Positions 30,332-40,800 of a stretch of 64,000 nucleotides of DNA are shown one piece after another. Each line of letters opens with the position of its first letter. Positions within the stretch are counted from its first letter, which is position 1. The translations under genes and the position numbers were made by a program. The DNA is from Sugiyamaella lignohabitans. Lineage: Eukaryota > Ascomycota > Dipodascomycetes > Dipodascales > Trichomonascaceae. Under the pieces are notes generated by a model, which saw only the letters and a list, made by a program, of their open reading frames with translations, was not told the origin of the DNA and made no database searches. Location of the stretch: the NCBI RefSeq assembly GCF_001640025.1, contig NC_031671.1, forward strand, positions 1,488,001 through 1,552,000. Direction: 5' to 3'.

Positions 30332-30390
30332 TGCCTCCGGCGGCTGGGGCTCCGCACCAGACCCTGGTTGCTCCTCTCGCTTCGCTCGAG
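30332..30390 (+). repeat. GC-rich double-hairpin element, copy 7 (left arm of a wide inverted pair)
   Basis: Starts TGCCTCCGGCGGCTGGGG, has GGGGCTCCGCACC and ends with the hairpin CTCGCTTCGCTCGAG. Opposite in orientation to copy 8, 553 bp away. Confidence 0.8.
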
Positions 30391-30943
30391 TCGGTGTAGG
30401 GGCCGGCTGCTACAGCTGGAGTTGTTTCTCCACTTTCAAGCTGACATCTGCTATATAAACCCATCACTATATAAATCCATCAAATTTCTTCGTCACAATT
30501 AAATCTGAATAATTCTGAATAATAACATCTGAAGTCACCAATTCTTCTGGTCCAGTTGTTTCGTTCAAAAGATATCGAGCAAAATTAGGAATAGACTGTG
30601 GTTGTTTCTACTGCTTTTGCTGTTGCTGTTGCTGTTCCTGCTACTACTCTAGCCACCGCTGAACCTGGGAGCTCTAGCAACCTGGCAGTCCAGATCGTTA
30701 GTTATCCCAGTAGGGCCTGCTGTTTCTGTACAATCCATTCATGCAATATGTATGTATCGCGATGCAGCTAAAAAATGCCTATTGCGATAGGAAATGCTTC
30801 CTCTGGAATGTTTGGATATGTACAGAAGAGTGGGGGATCTGAGTGGCTTATCGAGGTCGCCTGAAAACGACGCTCTCCCAATACCTCAGTTTACATCCTG
30901 GTTACTCCTCTTGTCTATAAACTTTGAGTAACCTGCCGTCAGA
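30391..30943. other. Segment enclosed by inverted GC-hairpin copies 7 and 8
   Basis: 553 bp with no open frame of note; it contains a short GCTGTTGCTGTTGCTGTTCC trinucleotide run near 30620. It may be cargo of a composite element or simply spacer. Confidence 0.4.
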
Positions 30944-31005
30944 CGACTCGATCGTATCGAGAGGAGCAGCCAGGGTCTGGTGCGGAGCCCCAGCCGCCGA
31001 AGGCA
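30944..31005 (-). repeat. GC-rich double-hairpin element, copy 8 (right arm of a wide inverted pair)
   Basis: Begins CTCGATCGTATCGAG, continues GGGTCTGGTGCGGAGCCCC and ends CAGCCGCCGAAGGCA. It shares the GGTGCGGAGCC variant with copy 7, so these two copies look like a matched pair. Confidence 0.8.
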
Positions 31006-31139
31006 AAATGTCACAAGTGAACAATTGTTTACTGGTTCTATTTTAAGTTTGATACTTCCGTCACCACTTACGTCAGAGGAATCAGAAAATCCACCCAACT
31101 TCTGCCGATGTCTCCAACATCCTCGTCCTCTCTAGATAA

Positions 31140-31857
31140 ACAGTGAAGGACTCGTGTGTTATCACAGATATTTTAGAAATACTTGAAAGTTTGGTTTTGG
31201 CTGTTGGCAAGTTTCACACGTTTATTGAATCCATTTTAGATGTTCCTGACAGAAATATCTCGCTGCATTTCCGATTCTCGCCCGACTGCTTGGATGCAGA
31301 GTTGTCATCAAACTGAGGCAGGACCCCTGCATCAACAAGCAGTATTCGGCTACATGACTGTTCAGGATCAAATTGGACGCGCTTTTTATGAGAATTGGGC
31401 TAATAATAAAGTATTTTTAGGACCGAATTATTGAGGGGTCTCAGTATAGGTCTATTTCACGGACCCATCAAATCTTCGGTCGATGTAAGGTCGAAGGATA
31501 CGTTGTAATATATGGACTGGCCTGTCAGTAGCAAATACTGTAGCAAATACACTCATATCCGGTGCATCTTTGGCAGTGGCTCTATGGGCCCAACTTAATA
31601 CAAAAACTAGAAATTTATGTTCTGTAGGACCTAATTGTTTTTCATCAATTGCTAACTGGGGTGGTGAGCATCCACCTAGTATAAATTGTGACGAATTTGA
31701 CTTTAACAACCACCATACGAATTTTTGTCCACAAGGTGCTGGATGCTCAGTCATTAGAGGTGCAAGCGGTAATTATCCAGCGTCGAATCAGGAAACTTTC
31801 TTGTTAGGTACTGATAATTGGAAAACAACCACAGGGTGGAATACAAACTGTACTTAA
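31140..31857 (+). pseudogene. Broken secreted-toxin-like or NucA/NucB-nuclease-like gene
   Basis: Coding character runs continuously along the plus strand but switches frame at least three times, so no intact product is possible as read. One frame is open from about 31140 to 31315. A second, with an ATG at 31240, carries it to a TGA at 31432. A third covers about 31410-31508. The second frame resumes from about 31480 to the TAA at 31855-31857. The last block is Cys-rich, with a hydrophobic stretch followed by a CDEFDF motif and a C-terminal PASNQE-type segment. CDEF/CDEY followed by such a segment is typical of the NucA/NucB DNase domain and of C-terminal parts of some fungal killer-toxin alpha/beta-like proteins. 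Identification of the exact family is tentative; decay is the clearer conclusion. A normal splice model was looked for and not found. Confidence 0.5.
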
Positions 31858-31939
31858 ATTAAATCTGATATCCTTAACTAATCAACAACAGAGGTCGTGG
31901 AATACGGATTACTATCAATTATACTTAAAACTTTTCCGG

Positions 31940-32407
31940 TTAATCCCACAAAAACCTACAGTTCTGACTTTTGTCTACATAACCTCGTAAAGTTGAATTA
32001 TTGGTACAAATTGCTAGACCATGGATGCCGTTCCATACACTACATATTTTGTACTTATCACAAATTGTGATTACAGTTCCTGTAAAAAATACTGTGTCTA
32101 CGACAGATAGGTCGTCTAAGTCTTTTGAGGTAATAGCTGCATCTATAATAGTGAGATTAAGTGATTCATGCTTAAATCTGTCGGTGTCTGATACGACGAC
32201 AATCCAGTCAGAGTCTCGACGTATTAACTTCAAATGGTTCTGATTAGATAAGAGTCGTCTAACATTCTTGATGCCTCCTGTTACGTAAGTTTTACCTATG
32301 TCCCATTCGTGTAAGTCTTGATGGTGGTGATCCTTAACATCATGGCGATTAACAACGCATGTTAAGAAGGGTACAGATAATAAGATAAGTAAAGTAAGAA
32401 AGAACAT
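31940..32407 (-). CDS. Orphan small secreted protein, 155 aa
   Basis: ATG at 32407. A strong signal peptide (MFFLTLLILLSVPFLTCVV) is followed by a His-rich stretch (VKDHHHQDLHEWD) and a compact domain with five further Cys, four of them clustered between ITICDKYKICSVW and the C terminus, plus two potential N-glycosylation sites (NLT, NNST). It ends CRFLWD. I recognise no family. It converges with the broken toxin-like region, their ends only about 80 bp apart, and lies next to tRNA genes. It could be an effector, an immunity-type protein or an unrelated cell-wall or secreted protein. Base composition is AT-rich compared with the conserved genes. Confidence 0.6.
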   Translation of the reverse strand: MFFLTLLILLSVPFLTCVVNRHDVKDHHHQDLHEWDIGKTYVTGGIKNVRRLLSNQNHLKLIRRDSDWIVVVSDTDRFKHESLNLTIIDAAITSKDLDDLSVVDTVFFTGTVITICDKYKICSVWNGIHGLAICTNNSTLRGYVDKSQNCRFLWD

Positions 32408-32591
32408 GATAATTAAGTTATTGGAAGACTTCTAAGGGAGACTACGAGTATTTATATACGCAATCGTTATTCGACGCATGCATCATGTAATCAGTCCCTA
32501 TCTCGTATCCCAGGGTTAGGTTATATGCTATTGACTGATAAGATAAGGTTTACATGTAAAAGAAAGCTATGTCTGACAGTCGATATGCAAA

Positions 32592-32663
32592 TCCGATATG
32601 GTGTAATGGCTAGCACAGGACGCTCTCACCGTCCAGATCAGGGTTCGATTCCCTGTATCGGAG
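32592..32663 (+). tRNA. tRNA-Glu (CUC anticodon), copy 1
   Basis: 72 nt. The acceptor stem TCCGATA pairs with TATCGGA, with discriminator G. The D-arm is TGGTGTAATGGCTAGCA (A box), the anticodon loop reads CTCTCAC with anticodon CTC, and the T-arm is GGGTTCGATTCCC (B box). No intron. A T run follows directly (TATCTTTTTTTCC) as a Pol III terminator. Confidence 0.95.
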
Positions 32664-33161
32664 TGTATCTTTTTTTCCATCTCTTTCATCCCAATTATTT
32701 TTGAGTTGACTCATTTTGAAAATGAAGAGGATTTTTTTTAACTTCAGCGAGCCTTGATTATTTAAATTTGGATTTGTGAGGCTAGTCACCATCTGCCACT
32801 TAGGACTTTCTAACCAGGTTAATGATTTTAATATGCCACGCAAACTGGAAATAAACATCTTATTGAGGTCTGTGAGATGCGTTAAAACACACTGATTATC
32901 TTATCTGAAGCGCCAAATTTACGTATAGTGAGCAAGAAAAAAAATAAGATCGACAGGGCCAGATTTCGAACTCCGCATAATTATCTTTTCCTCTAAACAC
33001 ATGGTAATATCTCAAAACAACAAAAGAGTCCCTTAGTAGTAGTAAATACTTCGTTAGCTCTCAAGTGACATTTTTTTGACGATAAATTTCCAACTATTTA
33101 TGTCCAAGAATTTGTGAAAAGTGTGTTCCAGTAAATTCAGAAGATTCAGCTGACATCAAAG
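32664..33161. other. Spacer between the two tRNA-Glu genes
   Basis: 498 bp, AT-rich. No gene, repeat or homology between the flanks is visible beyond the tRNA genes themselves. Confidence 0.4.
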
Positions 33162-33233
33162 TCCGATATGGTGTAATGGCTAGCACAGGACGCTCTCACC
33201 GTCCAGATCAGGGTTCGATTCCCTGTATCGGAG
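33162..33233 (+). tRNA. tRNA-Glu (CUC anticodon), copy 2
   Basis: Base-for-base identical to the copy at 32592 over all 72 nt, with its own terminator (TTTCTTTTTG). The sequence before and after is unrelated to copy 1. Confidence 0.95.
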
Positions 33234-33666
33234 TTTCTTTTTGTCAGCCAGCCGTTGTTTGTTTGTAGAACCTCAAGACTTGAAGTATATTTTTGTACTT
33301 CAACTCTTGTCGCGCTGCGACCATTTGCTGCTAAATGTTTTTCAATTTTTGACCTCCATACGTCAAACCTAATCTCCCTACGGGGTCTTTCGCCATATAA
33401 ACCAGCACACGATTAGAACAATAGGCGGCCGGCTTTTCTAGCTCACAAATCAGGGTATCTAAATATTTTAATGTCATCAAGCTATCGTAACTCAAATGAG
33501 TCGTGTGATTTTTTGGAATGGGTTGCTAATTCATTTTATAGTAACAAAAAGGGCTGTCTGAGAAAGAGCAACTAGTGCTTCTCATTACGTGTAAAATAAA
33601 TCGATATTGCGGTAAATTATGGTCCTTCTATATCGAGGATAAATAGAAGAGGGACTAAAAAAAAGT
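33234..33666. other. Spacer between tRNA-Glu copy 2 and tRNA-Ile
   Basis: 433 bp, AT-rich. It ends in an A run at 33657-33665 that serves as the T-run terminator of the minus-strand tRNA-Ile. No coding content. Confidence 0.4.
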
Positions 33667-33785
33667 TGCTCCAGGTGGGATTTGAACCCACGACCATCGC
33701 GTTTCTCACACGACCGTGACATTAACATAAATGCCGTTGAACAATTATAAGCACGAGGCGATAAACCAGGCTACGCAACTGGAGC
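33667..33785 (-). tRNA. tRNA-Ile (UAU anticodon) with intron of about 43 nt
   Basis: The 5' end is GCTCCAG at 33785, pairing with CTGGAGC and discriminator A at 33667. The anticodon arm is TCGTG, loop CTTATAA, CGCGA, giving anticodon TAT. The intron follows the base after the anticodon and is about 43 nt. The T-arm is GTGGGTTCAAATCCCAC. A run of T on the minus strand follows the 3' end. This is the only tRNA species that reads AUA in yeast. Confidence 0.92.
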
Positions 33786-33814
33786 TTCCCCGTAGTCACG
33801 TGGAAAACCTATAA

Positions 33815-33840
33815 CAAGTTTACCACTAGACCACGAGTCC
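33815..33840 (-). other. tRNA 5'-half-like fragment (A box) upstream of tRNA-Ile
   Basis: On the minus strand this reads GGACTCGTGGTCTAGTGGTA and onward, with an acceptor-like GGACTCG and a perfect A-box-like D-arm TGGTCTAGTGGT. No anticodon or T-arm follows before the tRNA-Ile start about 30 bp downstream, so it is a tRNA relic or an extra A box. Confidence 0.4.
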
Positions 33841-33995
33841 ACTTTACGTCCAAACAGGAATATCACATGTATAAAATGTCTAGTGAAATTCACGTGATTT
33901 GGGAGTGTGATATTGGTCATTAATATTGTTAAAGTTATTGAAAACAATAAAAACTTATATCCAATGGTGTGACCTACCGATTTTTTTTATTGTTT

Positions 33996-34253
33996 TCATT
34001 GACATTGTTTTTTAATTTTTTTGGCATGTCGAACTTCGTATGCTGCAGTTTCGGACAATATCTTGGTTGCCATGCGGCCCGCGAGTCTTATTACAGCGAA
34101 TTGTATGGTATTTGATATGATCCGGGTAGTTTTCCTGTTTGGTGGCATCTCTTTTCTAAAGGAAAAGGGACTTGAATGGGTCACAAATATTTGGTACCAT
34201 GGCACTGTGTGACCTAAGTTACACATATATGCTACTCTGGGCTCATTGTGCAA
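33996..34253 (-). pseudogene. Possible relic or divergent histone-H2B-like C-terminal segment
   Basis: The minus-strand frame (first ATG at 34148) contains TTRIISNTIQFAVIRLAGRM followed by ATKILSETAAYEV. It lines up loosely with the H2B C-terminal pattern IS..EIQ.AVRL..G.LA..A.SE....V. The N-terminal histone-fold helices are not clearly present and there is no upstream intact start, so a decayed H2B copy or chance similarity are both possible. It lies between the tRNA cluster and the carboxypeptidase gene. Confidence 0.25.
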
Positions 34254-34330
34254 TTGTTACCAAAGATGCTAAGCTTTTCAAAAAAATTATGAATTGCCGA
34301 AGATATACTAAGTTTAACCGACCAACAGAA

Positions 34331-34398
34331 GCTCGATTCGAGCGCAGTAGCGAGAGGAGCAATGTGGGTCTGGGGCTTTGCCCCAGCCGCTGGAGGCA
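34331..34398 (-). repeat. GC-rich double-hairpin element, copy 9
   Basis: Reverse orientation: begins CTCGATTCGAGCGC, includes GGGGCTTTGCCCC and ends CAGCCGCTGGAGGCA. It lies 45 bp beyond the carboxypeptidase stop codon. Confidence 0.8.
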
Positions 34399-34442
34399 AG
34401 AAAATGCCAACATACGATACAGATTATATATTACGAATACAA

Positions 34443-36062
34443 TTATTTGTAGCCAAAATCTCCGCCAATCCATCTGTTAAGCATGTTAAGGGCATTTTCT
34501 GGCTGGTTATATGGAACCATGTGACCAGCATCATAGACGCGAAGGAAAGTAAAATGGTCGGCATTCTTACCCTCACCAGCAGGTTCCCCGTTGACAAGCC
34601 AAGGTTCCATAGGGGCAACAGAGAACTTATCAGCTCCAGTCCACTCAAGAGCGTTGACCCAAGCTTGATTGCCAAGCCAATTACAAATGTAATCCTTATC
34701 TCCAGCATAGATAAGAACTGGAACACCTGCCTCAAGAAGGAAGGCTACGTCTTGGTGGAATGGCTTAGATCCATCACCATCGGCCATGAACTGGAATCCC
34801 ACAGTATTGTCACAGCTTACAAACTGTTCAACCTCAGAACCAATTGCCTCCTTTACTTCAGGGAGATTCATATATTGATCAATCCAATCAAGTTCCTCAT
34901 AACACAAAGCGTTGTCTCCACACTGTTCACGAATATCATAGACGTTGAGACCAGTCTCTTGGAAGGGTCCCATAAGACTGTTGCAGTAAAGCTCAGAAGG
35001 AACACAAGCAAGAGCACTGGGGTTGGCGTAACAGATCTTAAGAAGAGCTTCACAACGGGGCCATTTGTTATGAAGGTCAGTGCATTGTTCTGGAGTGATT
35101 ACAGGGGGGTATCCACCCTTGCCACAAGCCATCCACTCATAGGACTCATCCTGAATAAGAGAGTTGGTGATACCGTTGCCAATTAGAACCGAAGTCAAAT
35201 TGAAGTTACGATCCTCATGAAGAGCAATCTCTTTGGCAAATGCTGGAATATAATGACCAGCATAGGACTCACCAGAAATGTGGAAATCATGTCCATCAGC
35301 GTATTCAGGGAATTGTTGGAAAAACAAAGTCAACAATGCATAAACATCTTTACCAGCAGCAACTGTGCTCTTGACAGATTTACTGGAGTACGAGTTTCCA
35401 ACATTAACAGGCTGGTCAAGGAAGATAACACTGGCATTGTTATTCCAAGCATAGGGGTTATGGACGGGCTTCAATTCCTTGCTGATACCACTGGGACCCA
35501 ATTCAAATAATAAACCGGTCATGGATGAGCATCCAGGACCACCATTAAGCCAAAGGACAACAGAGTCATTAGCTGGATCATTACGGGATTCAAAGAACCA
35601 GAAGAAAAAGTGCTTATCTTCTTCCTCAACATCGAGATATCCAGAATATTGCTTGACAGTATCAATGCCCAGCTTCTTGGGTGACCGGATTCGCAAAGAA
35701 TGGCCAGGTGTCTTCTCTTCATTAGAGACATGGTAGGTCCAATCAGTACGTTGCTTAATCTTAGCTCTAGGGCTGGATGGAGTCAACAGCTTGCGGACCT
35801 TATCTGGGTATTCCTTTTCAAGAGAATCCCAAGCAGAACTAATCAAATTAATATCTTCAGAAGAAATTCCTTCGAGAGACATGGGCTCGCCGAAATATTC
35901 AGCGGCTTGTTCAAAAACACTAGGTCCAACCAGCTCGGGTTGCTGGATCTCATTATTGCCGCCGAGGAATGGCAATTGAAAGTCCAGGATATCACTAATT
36001 GACAATCCATTGGTACCGGCAATAGCCAGTGAAGTAATCAATCCCGCATTAAGCACTTTCAT
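34443..36062 (-). CDS. PRC1: Vacuolar serine carboxypeptidase Y precursor
   Basis: The frame opens at TTG 36080, but the ATG at 36062 starts a signal peptide ([16 protein letters not shown]), giving 539 aa. After a propeptide of about 110 residues, the mature enzyme begins near [12 protein letters not shown]. The catalytic triad is in [12 protein letters not shown] (Ser), [16 protein letters not shown] (Asp) and [11 protein letters not shown] (His). The oxyanion/substrate motif is [12 protein letters not shown]. Several NxS/T sites are present. It removes C-terminal residues from peptides in the vacuole; length and motifs match yeast CPY (532 aa). Confidence 0.95.
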   Translation of the reverse strand: MKVLNAGLITSLAIAGTNGLSISDILDFQLPFLGGNNEIQQPELVGPSVFEQAAEYFGEPMSLEGISSEDINLISSAWDSLEKEYPDKVRKLLTPSSPRAKIKQRTDWTYHVSNEEKTPGHSLRIRSPKKLGIDTVKQYSGYLDVEEEDKHFFFWFFESRNDPANDSVVLWLNGGPGCSSMTGLLFELGPSGISKELKPVHNPYAWNNNASVIFLDQPVNVGNSYSSKSVKSTVAAGKDVYALLTLFFQQFPEYADGHDFHISGESYAGHYIPAFAKEIALHEDRNFNLTSVLIGNGITNSLIQDESYEWMACGKGGYPPVITPEQCTDLHNKWPRCEALLKICYANPSALACVPSELYCNSLMGPFQETGLNVYDIREQCGDNALCYEELDWIDQYMNLPEVKEAIGSEVEQFVSCDNTVGFQFMADGDGSKPFHQDVAFLLEAGVPVLIYAGDKDYICNWLGNQAWVNALEWTGADKFSVAPMEPWLVNGEPAGEGKNADHFTFLRVYDAGHMVPYNQPENALNMLNRWIGGDFGYK

Positions 36063-36536
36063 TGTGAGTATGCAATTCAATCTTCCCTCAAGTTCCTATC
36101 TCAAGATCCAAATGCTTTCATACCTTGGTGGTTTATTTATGGTTTTCGGTAGGTCGCTTTATATATGTATAATCCTTGTTATCGCTGCACTGATGCCGTG
36201 CCTTTCCTGCAATAGATAAGGGTTAGGCCCATGTCGGACGCCGGTGGGACCCTGTCTGATTGAACCTGGCATTCTAATTCCAATTATTAATTGCAGTTTG
36301 GCCAAACTAATCTAAGTCTTTGACAGGTAGACCTGGTGAACTGACAGACCAAGGTAGAAGCGGGTTCAATGAATTATATGAATGCATTAGTTCATGTTAC
36401 GGAAATGGATTTCGTAATAATGCGTACGACTCAGATAATTAATTAATTATTAATTAGTAAATAAATAAATATGCAATAAATAAATATAAGAAAGCTGGAG
36501 GGATTGGCCAGACCACCTGGAAGCTGGAACTCCGTC
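36063..36536. other. Intergenic region, PRC1 5' side to WSS1 3' side
   Basis: 474 bp holding the PRC1 promoter and an AT-rich tract with TTAATTAATTAATTATTAA near 36438-36456 followed by repeated AAATA units. Nothing coding. Confidence 0.5.
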
Positions 36537-37598
36537 TTAATCTTCTGTCAGATCTATGACGACAGGAGTATCACGTAAACGCTTCCTTACGGGTCTATTG
36601 GCATCTTCATCGTCAGAGTCCAACGTAATAACTTCTACTGGTCGCTTGAGAATATTACTACAAGTATCAGAAATCCCAGATTTAGGACTTATTGAACTTT
36701 TTTGTTCTATTCCTTGAGGAGATATCCCAATCGTCAAGTTTGACTGATCTGGCCCTGGTACCTCAGCACTGGACGAGGCAGCATCAACAGATACGCTACG
36801 ACTGTCATCTCTGCTACTGTCCCTAGCATCGCTACCTGAATCATTCCAACTGTAATCTAAAATTTCAAAACCATCATCACTCTCTATTCCAAGGTCTTTT
36901 GTTGGCGGGATATGCTGGCTGGCACACCATTTATTATCTCTAGCCCTTCTTTCCGCAGCCATCAGGATCAACTCTTTCATACTCCTCTTTTGATTTGGAC
37001 CATTGTCACCACCGCCGAGTTTTTGACCACTACCTGCGTACATGGCCTTTCGCTTTTCAACTGCTTCAACAGCTCTCTTACGAGCTTCGTTTATAGACAT
37101 GGGCTTAAAACCACTTCCTCCTACAACATTTCCTTTCCCAAAGAATCCATCTCCAGAATACCCACTGGCCATTAGGCCCTCTAATTCAGTAGTGATCTCA
37201 TCAAGAAATTTGTAAAACTTTTGGTCATGAGGACCATACTTGTTATGAGTCAACTCGTGAAGCATCGTACCCACCGCATCCTCTAGAGGGTAGAAAGTAT
37301 TTTCGTTGCGCGAAGGACGAAGTCTAACACATATCTTCATTCCATGATTAACGTTAAGCCCTAAAAGTCTAGGATCTTTTGGAAAAAACTCGCATAGTGT
37401 CCCTACTTTGAACCCATGTTTCTTCATTATCGGTTTTACTAAAGAGGCAACCTTATGTAATATGAATAGCGCTTTCTCATTATTAGGCTTTCTTTTTAAC
37501 TGAGTTATCGTCTTTATAAATTCGGACGAGGATTGTGGAAACTGACTATTTGTCTTATCAGTTGCTGCTGCTCGTGGTTTAGGAGCTCGTCGAACCAT
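36537..37598 (-). CDS. WSS1: DNA-dependent metalloprotease Wss1 (WLM domain)
   Basis: 353 aa. The WLM/SprT-like domain spans about residues 30-200, with LLGLNVNHGMKICVRLR and the zinc site MLHELTHNKYGPHDQKFY (HExxHxxxGxH). The SHP-like Cdc48-binding segment may be DGFEILDY with its surroundings. Two SUMO-interaction-like motifs sit at the end: VITLDSDDED and PVVIDLTED. Wss1 degrades proteins crosslinked to DNA together with Cdc48 and SUMO. It is divergent from separase across about 290 bp. Confidence 0.93.
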   Translation of the reverse strand: MVRRAPKPRAAATDKTNSQFPQSSSEFIKTITQLKRKPNNEKALFILHKVASLVKPIMKKHGFKVGTLCEFFPKDPRLLGLNVNHGMKICVRLRPSRNENTFYPLEDAVGTMLHELTHNKYGPHDQKFYKFLDEITTELEGLMASGYSGDGFFGKGNVVGGSGFKPMSINEARKRAVEAVEKRKAMYAGSGQKLGGGDNGPNQKRSMKELILMAAERRARDNKWCASQHIPPTKDLGIESDDGFEILDYSWNDSGSDARDSSRDDSRSVSVDAASSSAEVPGPDQSNLTIGISPQGIEQKSSISPKSGISDTCSNILKRPVEVITLDSDDEDANRPVRKRLRDTPVVIDLTED

Positions 37599-37886
37599 TT
37601 CTTACGCCCCCCATCGAAACTCCAGTTGCCGGTCACCAGATCTTGGTTGTTGACATGAATCTTGGATTTGATTTAAATGCATAATAAAAGCAGAGATAAT
37701 CGTTGCAACTTCCCGTTCAAGATTGCAGCCGTACAAGTTATATGCGGTGTTGCTGTGGTTACGATATGTAAATAGGGACAGATTTGGTTCGCGGACTCGA
37801 AAAGTCACTGACTTATAATCCCTTGCACTCCAAAATCCACGCGTTTCTGGAATAAAAGTGTGGCATTTGAGAGAACCTCACCAAAT

Positions 37887-40800
37887 ATGGAGGATCTTCT
37901 CCTGTGTGATCTGGAAAAGTTCTCAGCCGAGAGCTTTGTCAAGGTGAAAAAGCTCCTTTTACCAAGTCGAAGCAAAGGGGGACCAACAGCATCTCCCCGA
38001 CAGCGAAAGCTGGTAAGTGTAGATGTGAATACTAGATTAGCCTCTCCCGCGCTTAAAAAAACTGCTGGACTGAGGGCAACACGATCAACTCAATCAATTA
38101 GAACTGCGTCTTCACAGGTTTCAAAACAATGTTCAGTCGAGTCAACAGACGATATTTCACCGTCAGAGCTAGCCCGGAAGATAGTGGATCAGGCATTGGA
38201 TCTCTTACAAACTACGAAGAATGCCAAAACGGTAGGGAGAGGTCGAAGTCGAGTTACCAAACCTACAAATGGCAAATCTATCAACTATAAAAATATTTAT
38301 GAGGTTACGGCCCTTGCCTTGCAGAATCTTTACAATGACAGCAAGGAGCCTATAGTGAACATTAAAAAACTTCATCTCACGTTTATCCTAAGACTGGTAG
38401 ACAATGAAATGGTAAGTAGGCAATCAGTTTTCTAACTGGACAATATATCTAACTGAACTAGCTCGAAGAGAGTCTCTCTGAATTGTGGAAGTTTTACAAA
38501 GCATTGAACGGGTCTCATTCTCAAGACAGTGTCCCAAACTATGAAGAAGCACTTTTCATAGATATTTGTCAAGAAAAGCCTGACATTGCGACAGCAAGTT
38601 TGGTTACTTCCTATCAGACTTTGTTCCTGAAAACAGTCGAGCAATGTGCACTAAAGAAATTCAAGCCGTTGTCAAACCTGGTAAGTATGATCCTCCAATC
38701 AAATCGGATTTGAGGGTTGAATGGGGCTAACGAAGGGGTTTTCTCCTATAATGTATTGTTAAACTATGAAGTTTTAAGAGTTAAAGCAGATCTAACATGT
38801 CTAGTCTATTGTCAAGGCCCTTGGGACAACAAACGAGAACGGGATCGTCAGGTGGTGTAGTTTTTTCCCTGAAGAAACGAAAAATGCAAAGCTACTTTTA
38901 ATTACAAAGCTAATTATGTCAATATCGAACTCAGCATCCTTGATAACATCAACTCTATTGAGATGTTCTGCATTGAAAATAATACCCGCGATTGATACAA
39001 GCTTTGTCGAGATTCTCTCTAAAAATGTTGAAAGAGGATGCTCACAAAAATCTGCTGAATTGGTATCTGAATATTTTGAAAAGGCAGGTCCTGCCATTAT
39101 TGACTTTTACTTGTGCCGTAAATCAGAGATTTTGAAAGACAAAAATGCGAAGAAGCTATACCTACCAATGATTGAAAAACTAATTCTGGCTTCTAAAAAT
39201 ATCAGTATTTCAGCAGCCGGTGGGGAACACATCAAAAGAACTAAACAAGGATTACAAACAATCAAGCATCTCATGGATCTCTCAAAGAAGAACTCAAAGA
39301 ATAGTGACACAGACGGCCATCCCAGTATTATGAGCCAACTTATTACAAATCCCACTGAAGAGTCACTTAATAAGCTAGCAATATCTGTTCAGAATTCGAA
39401 GGCTATCGAGATTTTAACTCCATCTCAAACAAAGGCTCTATTGTCATCGACTAAAAAACTGCTTGCCACTGGAGATATTGATCAGCTAGTATCTACTGCT
39501 GCGGTATTCTCTGGTGAAAGCAAAGAATATTCAAAGGCGGCTGCGCAAATGTTATCGCTCTTTTCGACTTGGTTAAACAAACAGGAAAGCATATCCATAC
39601 CATATACATCTGTACGTGAGTTTTATTCCAAGCTTGCAACCTACTTTCGATCATTCGAACGCTATCAAGAGCTCAAGTACATATCAGATAGTCTGCTCAA
39701 TCTTAGCTCAAAAGCCAAATCATCAACAGAAAGCGCAGTCAACTATCCAGGTTTATTAAAGGATTCACTGGAACTGGAACTGGGAATAATTCGGGCTCAA
39801 CCGGATTCACAAGCTAGTCCTAAGCTAATTTCAAAACTCGAAAGGTTAGTGGTAAGCAATCTCTCATCGGAGAAATACGACGAAGCAATAGACCTTATAA
39901 CTAGGGTATTGGAAGTACTATTTGATGTCAATAACATCACCCATAATACTCCAATAGCCGAAGTCAAACATATGGCCTCAATATCACAATGCATATTGTT
40001 CATGGCCCGAATATACACAAAGCGACCCGATACATTATCCTCTTTAACTTCGGCCAATACTTGCAAAGAGCACCAGTCAATAATTTTAGAACTTTTATTG
40101 TGGAACTTTGTGGGCAGCGCAAGCCCTTCAAAAAATGATTTGGCGGCCATCATAGTTCGCTCACTTTCATCAGATGGCAATCTTCGCCCTGACTCTCGGT
40201 TACGGCCATATATCGCATATTTTTTTGTCACCGGGTCATTGTACTCAGGCCAAGAATTCAACCCGGATTCTCTTGTTGAACAGCTGATAGCGGATGACTC
40301 ACTCCCCGAAACATTTTATGTTAAGAGCATGACATATTTCTCGTTATCTATTGCAAACCATTCGAACCAACAAAAGGTTGCTTATATCTGTAACGCAGTT
40401 CAAGACTTATCGCAGTTTCTGTCGTTAACACGCCATCCCATTTTATACAAAACCGAAATAGAGGCAATTTCTTCATTTTTAGATTCTCACATGTTTCATG
40501 ATCAGAAGAATGGTTTATTATTACAATTTATTGATTCCCTGCGGAATGATTTGAGCCAAGACATGTCTGATTTGTCTGAGCTGGAATGCTCCTATCGATT
40601 GGATATTGCCAGGTCTTATCTATATTTGGGCTTTTCTGGCGTGGTGGGACAGCAACTCTTGACAGCTAATAAGCTTCTTACCCAGGCTGTATCATCACCA
40701 ATACAGTACGCATTTCTGCTTGCCATGGAAACAGAATATTCTGCATCAATAGACCGTAGAGACGATGCTGTGTCATGTCTTTCAAGACTTCAAAAGCACA

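Noticed and set aside
34362..35186. 274-codon plus-strand frame antisense to carboxypeptidase Y
   Set aside because: It lies opposite a fully conserved protease gene and runs into a GC-hairpin repeat; no independent coding evidence.
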